A stretch of DNA of 64,000 nt, taken from the NCBI GenBank assembly GCA_030272585.1, contig BSYQ01000004.1:3472001-3536000 (forward strand), written 5' to 3'. This document shows, piece by piece, positions 22,891 to 35,545 of the stretch; the first letter of the stretch is position 1, and each line of letters starts with the position of its first letter. The DNA comes from Bryopsis sp. KO-2023 (Eukaryota > Chlorophyta > Ulvophyceae > Bryopsidales > Bryopsidaceae). Below the pieces are notes generated by a model. It saw only the letters and a list, made by a program, of their open reading frames with translations, was not told the DNA's origin and made no database searches. The position numbers and the translations under genes are program-made.

Positions 22891-25800
22891 TCACATCTCG
22901 GCTACAGCCTGCTGCCTGTGTTTTTCGAGTGTGGGTTTTCTTAACGGCCCGATGATGTGATCCCAAGGGAGGACCTCATCCTCAGGGATTTCTCTGTATA
23001 CGTAGTATTCCAATGGGGGGATTTCTCCTTCCAGGTCGTTGAACGCCCTTCGAAAAGCCCCCAGAGAATCACCATATTCTCGAGTTTTCAGCAACAAGTG
23101 GGTCAATCTTCGATCGCCCCTCGACAGCAGAGCCTGCCACGAGAAATGCAACTTCAAAAAAAAGAAAGGCGAAGAGTTTTCCGCATCTTTTGGTGCTTTT
23201 TTGAAACATCGAATGGCTTCAATAAACCGCCACTAATTTCGCATCGGTTTTGAATTTTTTTTATTTTTATTTTTTTTGGGGGGGTCTCTTTGAACGATGA
23301 GGTGGTGCGTAAAGAAACATTGTAATAGATTCCAAATCCCACCTGGATGATGCTCCATTTGTGACTTTCCGGTCGGAATTCCACCCCGATTTTTTTAACG
23401 CTCTTCATTAAAATATCCATCCTCTTCTTGGCCCCACGACTGACACCATACCACTGGAAAGGGGTGTGGGATTTTGGCACAAAGGTGCTGACACCCAAGG
23501 AGAGTCGCATTTGAGGGGCTTCGGATTTTAACTGCAGCACCAAAACCGCCCCAGTTCTCAGAACACATATGCATACGAATCATATCTATGCATATAACAC
23601 TATTATTAATATCATTATTATTACTAGTATTTTTTTATTTATTTGTTTGTTTTTTATTTTTTATTTTCTTATTTTTTTTTGGGGGGGGGGGTATCAAACA
23701 GCACAAACCCCTGTCGGAATACATCAACCCAAACTCAACTAAGTGTGGAGCCGTGCAATGGGGTAATTATTGACATAAAATCAAATCAAATCAAATCAAT
23801 ATCAAATCATATCAAATGAAGATACTTTTCTCCATCAAATGAAAGCAACCCACACCTTCTCCATCATAGACACCGTCTCTTCGACATCCTGGACTTCCTC
23901 CCCAGGCAACCCCACCATACCATAAAACTTCAACCCCTCCAGTCCCCCTTCCTCGCTGGCTGCAACGCATGCAGCGATGTCGTCCTGGTCCAATTTCTTG
24001 TTGATAATTCTCCTGACCCTTTCTGAGCCACTTTCCACTGCAACAGTCAAAGATTTGGTCCCTCGAGAGGCCAATGCCTTGGTGAGCTGCGGGGTGACTG
24101 TGTTTGTACGTACCGAAGCGATGCTGAGTCTGACATGGTCCATCTCTGGTTGCAGCAGGTAATCGATGAGTGCAGGGAATTCGGGATGCTGCAGAGAGGT
24201 GAGCAAAACAAGGTCGATTCTTAGTCTGGTTTCACAACTAATTTCCAATCAAAAGAAATGGAGAGTTGTACAGCACAATTTCAGGGTTCGCTGACCACCC
24301 CCACTGCACTCGGATACGCAACTCCAGTGAGGGGATGAGGTAAACATGTCATGCAAAACAGAAATCTGAATAACAATAGAATTTGTGGGGGGTATTCTAG
24401 TGTTTTGGGCTGACGTTCCAACGTGGTGATGTGCTCTTGGAGGTAAATCCCGTTGTAAAAAAAAATGTCGATCGAAAAAAAACCAGAAAAACCAGAAATC
24501 TGAATGGCTTTCTTTCTCTTTTGAAAAAATCACACCTGAGTGACTGAAGCTCCCAATAGTCCTAATCGATCCGTCACACCCAGGCCCTGCTCCAATGCCG
24601 GGATGAGCGATTCACTCAGAGAAGCTGGCCGAAACGGCAATGACAGGTAACTAGCAGAGCAAAATCGGCACATCTCAGGGCAACTCCGAACGACCTCCAC
24701 CATGAATATGTTCTCCCAAGCCATTTTTGACGAAACCACGGTGGAAGCTGCCAATCCTTTGCCTCTGTACGTTTGCTTGATGACTTCCTGGGGGGTGTCT
24801 TGACTGATTGGGGTGACGCTGGAAATCGGCCCACAGGGATCGGAGTATTCAACATGGAAAAGAGCAGGGACGTAGACACCAGGCACCTGTGATTGTGTCG
24901 AGGGAAAAAGGGAGGCAGAAATGATGGAAACCGTTAGGGGTGCACGTGGTGGAGGAATTTCAACAACGATTCTTTGCTCCATTGGGAAAGAAAAGGATGG
25001 TTTATTTCGCGTAAAAAAGGCTTGCTCTATTTGCAAGGTTTCATAGGATGGGATCTTCTGGGAAGCAAAAATATTGACACTTGGAAAAATAATCACGATT
25101 CCTGCGATGCCAGGTGGAGTCTTTTTAAAATGAAGGGAAAAGTTCCCATTATCTCGTAGTCTTTTGGGAGATGCTAAATTTCTGAACCAATGTATGGTAG
25201 GTTGGGCAAAGGCTTTCCCGCAAAAGCAAAAAAAAACGTACCTGCGAGAGAGCCCTCAATACTTCCATCCGCCCCCCTGAACCCCCTCGACTGGCAAGCA
25301 CCGCGTCCAGAAACTCCCCGACCAAATTTTCACCATCCCCCATCAAAACCACGTCCATGAACGCAGCGTATGGCTCAGGATTCCCAGTCAACACCGGCCC
25401 TCCACCAAACACCTTTCGACAAAAAACACACACACACGGCCATCTCATCAGAAACGAGGTCTTGATTTATACAACTGGGGATGGATGGCATGCATACTGG
25501 AACGAAACAGAGACAGAAATCCTACTTCCTGAAAAGTATTAATGCAGCCCGTTCAGTGCACAAATGCTAAAATTTCACTTATTGATGCATAGATGTTCGA
25601 TAGCAACATCTATATATTTTGCCATACCAGTGGGTGGTCATCCCCTCTGTCTGCAGCCAAAATAGGAATCCCCAACTTTTCCAGCATGGACAGCATATTG
25701 GCATAGTCGAGCTCCCACGACAGCGAAAACCCGAGCAAACCTGGGCTACACCAAAAAATATGTTCTTCCTTTGCTCAATTTCTCCCCTCAACAGAAACAA

Positions 25801-26442
25801 CAAAACCGACCAAAAGAGTAAAATAAAATTAAAAAAAACTGAAAGAGGTCGATCGGATTCGCTACACTTGCCTCATTGGCAGGTCCTCGTGGGCATCTGT
25901 GAATAGTCGGGCTACTTTTATGTCCGGCCGCATTGACAGATTCGCCCAGACCTAATCATGAAAGTCAGTCATGCATGCATGCATGTATGCAGAGGCTTAT
26001 ACAAAACATCCCCCATCATTCAACCAGAAATCGATAATGGATATTATGCCAAACAACTTGATGTCCAAGAAATAACAGATTGATCGAAAAATCTAAGCTA
26101 GAAAGTGACATGCAATGCATGTTTGCTCACCAGCTGGTAGCCCAGGCTCGTGATTCCGACGGAATACTCGTTGGGATAGGCGTACACCACATCCAGAGCT
26201 CCATGCTGGCCAGGCACCCCTTCGAACAGCAATTTCTCATCCGCTCGAAATCGACTCATGTTCAGCAGCGGACTCGGTGCTTCGCTGCTCTTTCGTTGCT
26301 GGCGACCGCCTCCCCTCTTCTTGGATTTGCCCCCCTTTCGCCCACCAGCTTTACCCTTTTTCGACGCCGCCACCACCACCAGGGAAGCACGCCCATGGCG
26401 CGCAACAGAGACGTGATGATCGAGCCACACAGAGCACCTCAT
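22891..26442 (-). CDS. B12-binding-type radical SAM protein, plastid-like N-terminus
   Basis: Eight minus-strand exons: 26442-26131, 25951-25872, 25745-25628, 25412-25242, 24886-24536, 24188-23856, 23531-23343, 23133-22891; phases close, 598 residues. The first 60 residues are basic and Ala/Ser/Gly-rich with VVVAASKK, like a plastid transit peptide. Next is a Rossmann-like cobalamin-binding-type domain (SLGYQLVWANL, LLGFSLSWELDYANML, VFGGGPVLTGNPEPY), then a radical SAM core with CPEMCRFC (CxxxCxxC) near residue 297, the SAM GGE-equivalent region and VGLPGEE, then a C-terminal extension. The family resembles the B12-binding Fe-S oxidoreductases of bacteria and plastids; substrate unknown, and cobalamin need not be bound. 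Exon 2 ends AG|GCAAGT (GC-AG intron). An in-frame TGA upstream of the ATG supports the start. Head to head with the next gene. Confidence 0.85.
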
Positions 26443-26676
26443 GATATATCCCCGATCACGGCCTCCCCTTCAATTCCTCCTTTCTCGTTTTGAACCCCCA
26501 CGTCGTTGAATTACTCCCTCTTGACTGGATTCATGTTCAGCAAATCGGCAATTTCCGAAGAAAAAAAATTGGACAAAAAGGGCGCCCCCAGTCTGGCAAT
26601 TCTTTCTTGCTCGTTTGTCTCGCCCTCCGTCCAAATCCCAGGCGGCGACTACGACACCCACCTCCCTGTCGTAGCC
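26443..26676. promoter_or_regulatory. Bidirectional promoter between two plastid-like genes
   Basis: 234 bp between two divergent start codons, the radical SAM gene (-) and the plastid-like protein (+). Both products carry transit-like N-termini, so co-expression from a shared promoter is plausible. No specific motif is claimed. Confidence 0.45.
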
Positions 26677-29179
26677 ATGCAAATGTCGCGATCTGCTTGC
26701 GGGTGTGAGGCATGGTCCACACTCCCCGCTGTTCACACCAGGAGGCTCACCCCGTCATATGCAGCTCCTGGACGCTCCAGTCGAGGGAAATGCCTGGCCG
26801 CTCCTACGCGCGTTTCGCGTGGGAGCGCGTTCAGACGCTCCTGTTCGGCGTCCGATGACGCCGCGCCGAGCGGCGCCAGTGGTTCGAGCGACACAGCGGT
26901 CTTGCAAGAAATGGCGCAGCTGGATATGTTGATCGACCTGTTGCTGGAGTGTAGCAGCCCCGAGGAGGTGCGGTGGTGGCTGGTGATTGCATGGCATGTG
27001 GATCCATGCATTTTGTTGATGAATGTGACATAATAAGTCATGATCTAAACAATCCAGTTGGAGAAAGGATCAGCCAAAAAAGAAACATGCAAAGACGAGC
27101 AAACTGAGATTCCAATTTCAGTGAAATCGGAACATGAATGTCATGTCGATCCAACCAATGCCAAATCACCTGAGGGGGAAATGCCGATCCCATTTCATTC
27201 GATTTTTTTGATGCTGAAATTGGCAAAATACGAATAAAAAATTGAGATATCGCTAGAAACTACCAATGGAATGGAGCGGGGGGAGTCAGGTTTGGAAACG
27301 AATCATTGTGTGCTAAACAAGAGGGGTTTTGTTTTGCTGACGGCAGCTGGCCAGAGCGGTGGGGGAAAATATTCTCGCTTTGGACCAAAAATTCTGGTTG
27401 AGGCTGGCCACTCGAGCGGACAGCGCTGGATCCAAAGCCGATAAGGATAGATTGATGTCGCTCAGTCGGGCGGTGATGTCTTTGGTGGATGCCATGGTGA
27501 AAAGAGCCGATGCGCAGTTGACCGACTCCAGTCAAGTTTTGGGGGAAATCTTGAAGGCCGGGGCGGACGAAACTGGGAACTGGAATTTGCCTCTCGGAGA
27601 AAAAGAAATCAATGCATTGAACCAGGTGCGGTGGAATTTTCGAGGTGTGGCTTTCCACTGAAAAAATGGAATCGGGACTGCTCATTGTACTGCATTGCAT
27701 TAATTCACAGGGTCAGGTTTTATTTAATTTTTTCCTCAAGGAAAAGAGAAATCAGCCACATGAGATTTTCTGTTAGATGCAACACATTTGGAAATAAACT
27801 AAAAAAAAGTCCAAAAAAATATTGAAATCGGTTTCTCAGATTTTTTCTCTGTATTTTTTTTTGACTTTTTTTTTGTCCGTCTTCGACGCACCTGAGCATG
27901 GTTTGGGGTTTTGGGATCGTAATTTGCTTAGATATTTTTTCTAATGGGTTTGGGTTTGGGATGCCAATTTGCTTGGATTTTTTTTTTCCCAAAAAAGGCA
28001 CTGGAGGACAACAAGGAGCACATCAACGAGGCGCTGCTGTCAAATGCGTTTGCTTGGATGAGGAAGGCCTCGGATGACAAACTCGACGGTGGGCTGATGC
28101 TTTTTTTTTTCCTCTAAAAATTATCATGAGATTTGTCTGATCAATCATAGTTCATTGATTGTGTTTTTTCTTGAAGCAGAGAAAATATTTTAACCATAAT
28201 TTTTCGATACAAATTCGAATTCCAATGTTCTATTTGCATCCACGTACACTTATTGATTATGCTGTATTTATGCATATATATATAATAAGATACATTTCTT
28301 ATTTGATTTTTTTTTTCCTGGTAGGGGATTCCATGAAATTGATTCGACAAGCAGCGCTAGAAAGTCTGTCATGGGAACATTTTATTTGATTGTGATTTGT
28401 TTGTGCACAGGGATGGTGGTGTTGCTTCAAAAAGTGCTCCAGCTGTATGCAGCCAGGGAATTGAAAACTGGAGTGACCGACGGGTTGGAGGGATTTCTTA
28501 ATGACTTGTTCGTGTTGGATGCTGAGGAGTGGGAAGAAAAAATCTTGGACAAAGCCAAATCTGGTAATCAAGTTGCCAGGGGCCTCCCTCCTTCCCCCCC
28601 CCCCCCCTTCCCCCTATTGGTCTTATTTTTTAAGAAAAAGCACCTTGTTCCTTGAATATTGGAATAAGCCACAGGTTCAGCCCCAGATCCGATTAGAGTT
28701 GAAAACATGTTTTCGAGCAGCATAGGGATTCGATCGCAGAAGGGTATATCAGTTGAATGGTGAAATTTTAGCTGGAGCCGGTTTTTCCAACAACTGGTGA
28801 AAGATTGGAGTTTCTGTATTTAGGCGAAGTCACTGAGGAGGAGTTTAACAAGGCAGTTCAGATGAAGCTGGAGAATACGATCTTGCTTCCCAGTGGTTCA
28901 AATGGCCAAAGAGTGCAGGTGCGAATTGTTTTGCTTTTTTTTGTTGATCGTTTTTTTCGCTCCAATTATGTGTGCAGCTGATGTTCATTCAATATTCAGG
29001 CGGCATTTTCCTTCTCAGGCCTGATTTGACAGTTTATCTGTTTCTTTTCTTGGCCGGTGTTTTGTTTTCTGAACTTTCTTTAATTTTTTTTTGCAACGTG
29101 AGTGCAGGTGGAGTATCTGTCCGAATTGAAAAATCGAGGAAAATCGGCTTTCGAGAAAAGTGCGGCATCGTCCGCTTAG
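26677..29179 (+). CDS. Conserved plastid-like protein (At4g37920-like?)
   Basis: Six exons with closing phases: 26677-26967, 27347-27625, 27998-28088, 28411-28563, 28824-28918, 29108-29179; 326 residues. The N-terminal 65 residues are Ser/Arg/Ala-rich without acidic residues (MQMSRSACGCEAWSTLP), typical of a plastid transit peptide. The rest is helical: LDMLIDLLLE, a LDQKFWLRLATRAD block, SLSRAVMSLVDAMVKR, and DGMVVLLQKVLQLYAAREL. The last block and the FWLRLA block recall from memory a chloroplast family typified by Arabidopsis At4g37920; that match is unverified. No catalytic motif is visible. An alternative start is the second ATG six bases downstream. Its divergent neighbour is the radical SAM gene. 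Confidence 0.7.
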
Positions 29180-30472
29180 ATAGTCTACACAAGAGGATAT
29201 ATATCTTTTCAATGCTCGCTTTTTTTTTACAGAAAGCCAAACGTCATGTGTCTGGAATCATCCAAAAATCAAAAGAGAAGTGTTTTTGAAAAACAGAAGA
29301 GCTTGTGTGAAAGAGTGAGGGATACTTTCTTTTTTTTTTAACTCTCGAGTGACTTTAGGGTATATGGTTTTTTTTCCCTTCTTTTTTTGGGGATAGAAAA
29401 GCAAAAAAAAAAGAGAAAGAACCGAAACTAGAAGGAAACACTTTTATTGCATCGCATCCTGGCTTGATTTTATTTTCATTTTTTTTGTTCTCCGAGGGGA
29501 GGGGGGGGGGTCGGGGCAGTGGAGAAGGGTTTTGACACTCCTGGTGAAAAACAAATGCTTGTCCTTCTTCCATTTCCTTTTCAATGTTGGAAAAACAGAT
29601 TGAAGCAAACCGCTGTGATAAGTGCTCATCTGTTTCTGTGTGACATTCAAAAACAGACAGGGAAAACAAGGAGTTTCTCTGAAAATTCCATTTTAGAGAA
29701 CGAAATAGGTTCGAAAATTTTATCTCAAGTAGCCATCACCCCACTGTATTGGATAAATCGATTCCAAGGATTTCAAAGTCTGGTTTTCAGTATCAAACAC
29801 AGAACCCGGCCAAGAAAGCTATGAGTCAGGACGTGTCCTGGTGTCATGTTGAACAGGGGATTCCCAACACTGCTTTGGTTGCAGGAAAAAACTCGCCAGT
29901 TATACTCTCTTTTTCCTTTGGTCCTGGAGATTTGCACCGCATCTCATGAAACAAAGTCGTTTGATTTCATCCAAACAAAGAAAGAAAAGAAAAGCACTTG
30001 TAGAGTGGAGTCTGACCCATCAGGGGACCCCAAGAAAAAAAAAAAAATCTTCAATCAATGAATGAATTTAACGATTACGTAAGATTTTGGTTGTGTGACG
30101 CCCAGGGTTTTCATCGATGGAACTGTTTCTGTTGCGAGAAATGATGATGCGATACAGCACCCCACTATAAAACAGTTCTCCTCACCACAATGTTCAGAAA
30201 GAAAGTTTTTTTGTCTACTTCGTGAAATTGTGAAACAGATCCTCCTTTCTGCTGCACCATCTGCTGCTGCACCTCCTATCGTCAAGATAGCCAAGAATCA
30301 ATAGAAAGAGTGCGCCAGAGCGAGTGCGCAGATTATTTCCTGCAGGACCAGGTTGGGCATAAAATAGTTCGGCATAAAATAGAAGTCGGAGAGGGTTGCA
30401 CTTCGTTGTGTGGTGTTGTTTTTCCGGCTGTCTGCAGTCACGTTTTTCACCCGTTGTGGTTTTGTAGGAATT
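29180..30472. other. Intergenic, no gene seen
   Basis: About 1.3 kb with T/G/A runs (29330-29420, 29495-29512) and short open frames without recognisable family. The last 150 bp should contain the promoter of the fasciclin gene. A small minus-strand open frame at 30055-30294 has no supporting context. Confidence 0.4.
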
Positions 30473-32785
30473 ATGCTGGCAAAGATGAGATCCAGCCCGC
30501 AGGCTGCCGTTACGGGATGTGCAGCGTTTTTTTTACTTCTTTCGATGGCCCAGATCGCATGGGGTCAGAATGCTTTTTTGGAGGCAGCTGCAGTGGTGAG
30601 TTTCCAACCACAACGAAATGGCCATGCGCGAAAACTCAATTGGTTGTTGTGATCCACGCACATAGCGCTGGGAGCAGTGCTTTGGTGTTTTCCGGTCAGA
30701 TACAGATCGTGAACTTGTGGGCGCTGGCTTTTTTTTTTGCAGAAATTGGATGCTGATGGCAACCCAATCAATGTGTTTGGCGGAAATGACGCCGAAAGAG
30801 TGGGCTCGACGCCTCCTGAAGTTGTGATCGACAAGATCGTGGCCGTTCCGATCACCGGCGGCCAGGATTCGATCGTTCTGAGGAACATCGGCGGCCAGAC
30901 CGCCGCCATCAGCGGATGGACTTTGGCTGACAGCAGTGGAACGGAATTCGTGCTTCAGCCCAGTAAGCAATGCCCGCAGTTCGATACGATCGCTCCTGCT
31001 GATGAGCTGAAGGTCGCAGGCAACGACGAAGATTCGGAATTCGATCCATGCGGGTTCAACTTCAACTTGGGGTTCCGGTGAGACAAAGATCTGTGCAAAA
31101 ACTGGTTGGTTGGTTGGTTGGTTGGATCCTGTCTGGAGAAGGATGCGCTTGAATTGCGTGATTGTCTGTGGTCAGGGATTTCATCAAGTTGAGTGATGCT
31201 GAGGGGAGCCTGATTCAAGAAATGGAGTGGGAGGGTGTCGATAAAGGCTCTGCGCTCCGAAGGCAACATGATGGATCCTACACCATGGTCCCTGAGGATG
31301 AATCCGTTCTCAACCTCTTGAACAGCTTGGGCAATTACACCTTCTTTCTGGATGCATTGAAGGTAGAAAAAAAAATTAATAATTTTGCCTTTCAGTGGCT
31401 GGTTTGAAATTTGACCTGAAGATATTCTGTTGTAAACCCATCTGCAAAGGCTGTTATGGACGGTTTTTCCACAGGCGTCAGGTTTGGAGGATTTGCTGAA
31501 AGCTCCTGCTGACCCTGATTATGAAGGCCCTGTGTTGGCTTCCTCACCTCCACCACCGCCCCTCAAGCCGCTGTTTCCTGCACACTTCGGATTCGCTGTG
31601 GACAGAGCTGAGGTTGCTCCACCTCCTCCTCCACCACCCCCTCCACCCCCACCTGTGGGCATCCCAAAGAAGGGCCCGTTTACTGTAAGTACTTCTCTGT
31701 GGTGCCACTTTCAACCATTAATGAACAAGACTTCAGAAATTCAGTTGCAATACAGCTCAAAAGTGGTACATAACATGAAATGTTGCTTGTTTTTGTTTGG
31801 ACAGATCTTTGCCCCTAATGATGAGGCTTTTGAGGCTTTGAGGCTGTCCCTGTCTGGTTTTGGACAACAGCAATTGACCAGGCAGCAGGTCCTGGAGCTG
31901 CCAGAAATGGTGGATATCCTCAAATACCACATCATTGGAGGTGCTTACACCTCAGGTAATTCTGAGCAGCAAATGTTTAAATCAGCTCCTTGAGAGGATG
32001 CCGATAGAATTTTTATGATATGGAGACAATTTTTGTCCAGCCACCTCTACTTGGATGGAAAGGGGCATGGGGGAGCAAAAAATGTTGAGTGAAATACTCT
32101 CAAGAAAACAAAAATAATGTTAAAAATAATGTTGTGGTTGTGGGTGTAGAGTTTCTGCTGAACAACACTGAAATTGTCACAAGTTTGGGAGCGGAGCTGG
32201 TGCCCTTCAATGATCCAATCATGACAGGTGAGTATACAGCTGCACTTATTATTTTAGCCAATTATTTTAGCAGTCATGATATTTGCTTCAATAGATGGAT
32301 CGATATCCACATTCCGATATTGAAAAGGTCTGTCTGTGTGTGTTTCAACAGAGGGCAAGTTCAATTTGCATGATTCATGCGTGGATAAACCCACACTGGA
32401 CTTGTACGAGTGCGACATGCAGAAGGAATTCGGAAAATGCTTCGAGCCGTTCATGGTCAGCCCCCTTGCAGCCCAGTGGAAAGGTGGCTTGTGCGAGAGG
32501 ACCTGCGGGAGGTGCACGTGTGAATTTGGCCAGTGTGCCGCCATCCAGATGCTGGACCTGGAAGCCACCAATGGGGTGGTGCACACTGTGGAGAGGGTCA
32601 TGTTCCCTCCACCGATCTTTAAGAAGGAAGTGCTTGTTTTCCCACCGGAGGTTGAGCAGCCGGATGTGAATGTCGGAAAAACCACCCAAAAGAAACCCAC
32701 CTTGACCATCGGTTTCAAGCCAAGGGACACTGGAGCTGATGATGAGATTTCCATTTTGGAAAGTGACATTCCCGCCAGTGGCTGA
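30473..32785 (+). CDS. Secreted lamin-tail + fasciclin (FAS1) protein with nested inserts
   Basis: Seven exons with closing phases: 30473-30595, 30743-31077, 31176-31362, 31475-31684, 31805-31955, 32150-32227, 32352-32785; 505 residues. A signal peptide (CAAFFLLLSMAQIAWG) is followed by a lamin-tail-type beta domain (about residues 70-210: SIVLRNIGGQTAAISGWTL, DFIKLSDAEGSLI). The rest is one FAS1 domain in pieces: TFFLDALKASGLEDLL, then a proline-rich insert of about 55 residues, then GPFTIFAPNDEAFEAL and KYHIIGGAYTS, then a cysteine-rich ShK-like insert (CVDK ... CERTCGRCTC), then the FAS1 end LEATNGVVHTVERVMFPP. An acidic tail follows. FAS1 domains mediate extracellular adhesion. A retroelement nest begins 10 bp after the stop codon. 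Confidence 0.85.
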
Positions 32786-32795
32786 TTCATTGCAC

Positions 32796-32966
32796 TGTTA
32801 ATATCGCCAGCCTTAGCCTTGTTTCGAACAAGTGTTTTTCTTACAGAAAATTGTTCACGGACACAATCCTACTTTCCAAACTTATACTTCAAGATCTCTC
32901 CTCTCATTAACTAATTTAGTTCACACCTACAGAAATTAAGGCTACTCTGAAATCAAATTCCCAACA
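32796..32966 (-). repeat. Left LTR (3' LTR) of element A
   Basis: 171 bp, TGTTAATATCG...CCCAACA on the plus strand; near-identical to 51195-51365. It sits 10 bp after the stop codon of the fasciclin gene, so that gene's own 3' untranslated region lies beyond the far end of the nest. Confidence 0.9.
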
Positions 32967-33056
32967 CGCTTCACCGCGCAGAAAAACTCCGATATAACGA
33001 AATTTCGCAAAGAGAAGTAAATTAGTAAAGAAAAAGAATAGAAGATCCCTCAAAGC

Positions 33057-34061
33057 CTAGTAATAATGCTTCATCTGGTTGGCATGAAGTATTAAGTAAG
33101 GCTTGTGTCCCTTTTTGACTTCCTTCGTGACTGGAGCTACCTTGAACCTTCTGCCAGAAATGTGCGTAATGATTCTGTAAGGTCCCTTCCAAATCGGTTC
33201 CAGTTTTCCCAATTCGCGCGACAGACGATCGTAATCCAGGATTAGAACTTCTTCCCCCACATAGTGATAATGCCGATTGGGAGCTGTTCGTCGTGCGTTG
33301 ATCTGTTCTCTCCTTTTTGCTGTCCGATCCAAAGCTTCAGCCCATGCATCCTCTCCCGCTCGCCACAACGCAGCAGGTGAGTATTCGGTAGTGTTGTGAA
33401 TCATGTTGTTGATCTGGTTCAAGGCTCTGCTGATGTGATCACTCCATTCTCCTCCCATGTCGAATTGCAGAACTCTCAGACGATCCAGTAACGTTCGGTT
33501 AAAACGCTCTATCAATCCGTTTGCTCTGTGGTGGTGCGCAGGAACGCGATCTAACCGTATTCCACGGCGGTGGGCCCAATTGGAGACCGCGGAAGACTGG
33601 AAGTAGCTGGCACCGTCGGTGAGAATCGTGTTTGGAGTGGGAGCTGCCTTGAGCCAGATGTCCAGAGTAGCGAGGATGGATTGGGTTGACGACTTCTTCA
33701 GCGGAACAGCGAATCCAAGGCGAGTAAGTCCGTCGACCAAACACATTATGTATCTGTGTTCTTTCGCATCGACAGGTAGTGGACCTATCAAGTCAATGTT
33801 AAGGCTCTCGCCGGGCCACTTTGGGTTCGTCGGAGAGCCTAAGGTCTCTTTTTCCCTCGGTGGTGTGAAGTGTTGGCACGTGACGCATCTTTTAACGACG
33901 TCGTGGATCTCCGACAGGCTGACGTCCCAGCCCATTTGGTGGTTTGCCACTGGAGTTTTTTTGACTTCCAGTGTCCGTCCGAGTGAAGAGCTTCCAGTGC
34001 GGAACGAGACGGCGACACCTGGATAGGGCTGACGTCGGGGACGTTCTCCTTCGCGAACCAT
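33057..34061 (-). mobile_element. Element A integrase region
   Basis: Open frame of about 334 codons with a zinc-binding remnant (CVTCQ), the integrase core spaced DLIGPLP, LTDGASYFQ and IERFNRTL (DDE pattern), and a C-terminal domain with GPYRIITHISGRRF. Part of a Ty3/gypsy-like pol; fossil. Confidence 0.8.
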
Positions 34062-35485
34062 CGCGACAGTTGGTCAGCCCAGGGATTGCTTTCGCCTGCC
34101 AGAAACTCCACTCGCATGCGTCCAGGGGAGGGGAAGTGTGACCAAATCCAGGCGACAAGGCGAGCGGCACGGAGGTCAGACATGAGATCTGGGCCAGGTG
34201 GGTTTCGTAACCGGTGGTAAGCACTTTGGGAGTCAGTGTATACCACGATAGGTCTGGCTCCCACCAAAGGCATGACGTCGCGCAGGGACCAAGCAAGGCA
34301 CTGGAGCTCGCCTAGGAAGCTGGATGGAGTAACTCCGGTGAGCCGTTGGGAGTTGAGCGCGACGATCCTTCCGTTTTCCGGCTGTCCCGAGAAGAGAACG
34401 TAGCCCCGCCCGGTTCCAGACCAATCGACTTGGAGGTGGAACGTGGAGGTATCTTCCCTCGTAAGTGATATGTTGTTCGCCAGAATTTTCGCCCAAGCTT
34501 CTTTCGCCAATTGATCCAGTGTTTCTCCAGGAGTGTTTGGTGCCTGTGCTTGTAGGGGCTCCACATAGGCGCTGTAGCCGGGGCACACTCCGCGTGTGAC
34601 ATTGAAGAGCCCTAGGACTTTCCGAAGATCGCTGGGAGAGCGTATAGGAGGTAGGTTTTTTCGCTGTTGCTCCAGGAAGTGTTTTAACGAGATGCCTTCA
34701 GGTCCCAGCGTGTAGCCAAGGAATTGGACTTCCGAGCGAGCGATTTGGGCCTTCGAGGGGTTTACGCACCACCCGACCTCGCGAAGGCGTTCCAGAACTT
34801 GGCGAAGGTGGAGGTCATGCTCTGCGCGGTTTCTTCCCCCTACTAGGATATCGTCGACGAAATTTCGGGCGGCCTTCCCTTCCAAAACGGACTTCACGCG
34901 CTCATGGAACAGCCCTGGTGATGAGCTCCACCCCTGCGGAAGACGAAGGTACCAATAGCGTCCCACGTCCGTTTCGAAGCCAAAGAGTGGGCGAAGGGAG
35001 GGACACACTTCCAATTGGAAGAAACCGTCAGAGAGGTCGAGGACAGAGAACGTCGTCCATTCCGCAGGGATGGAGTCCACCACCGAACGCACATTCAGAG
35101 ATGACGAACCCCAAGGAGGAGAATAGCCATTGAGCGTTCTGAAGTCGACTGTCTTGCGGAGTTTCCCCGATGGCTTCCTCAGGAAAAGAACTGGGGAGAA
35201 ATGTGCGCGCTGTCCAGGTAAGAGATGCTCCACCACTCCTTTTCGCTCCAGGTTTCCCATAAACTCAGCGATTTCGTGTTTCTCGATGCCAGTAGGATGG
35301 TATCGTCTTCCTGTCGACGACAAAGGTATTCTGTGCATAGGTACTCTCCAGTCTATTTCCCTGTGACAGATTCGAAGTCGTTTACTCCACTTGTTTTTCG
35401 GAATGTGCTGTAGGTCGTCAGTGAAGACGTCAGGAAAGCTTGATATCCAGTGCTGGAGTAGGGAGGCATCCTCAGGGGGGTTCAT
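33839..35485 (-). mobile_element. Element A reverse transcriptase / RNase H region
   Basis: Open frame of about 548 codons. RT signatures SVLDLSDGFFQLEV, LRLPQGWSSSPG and NFVDDILVGG are followed by an RNase H region with VDWSGTGRGYVLF and VVYTDSQSAYHRL. Fossil pol of element A. Confidence 0.82.
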
Positions 35486-35545
35486 TTCATTTGTTTGCTC
35501 TGCTTTGTCCAGTTTGTTTTTCCCGGTTCCCGACTTTTCCTTTGT

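Noticed and set aside
30055-30294. 79-codon minus-strand open frame before the fasciclin gene
   Set aside because: Short, no family, no splice or promoter support.
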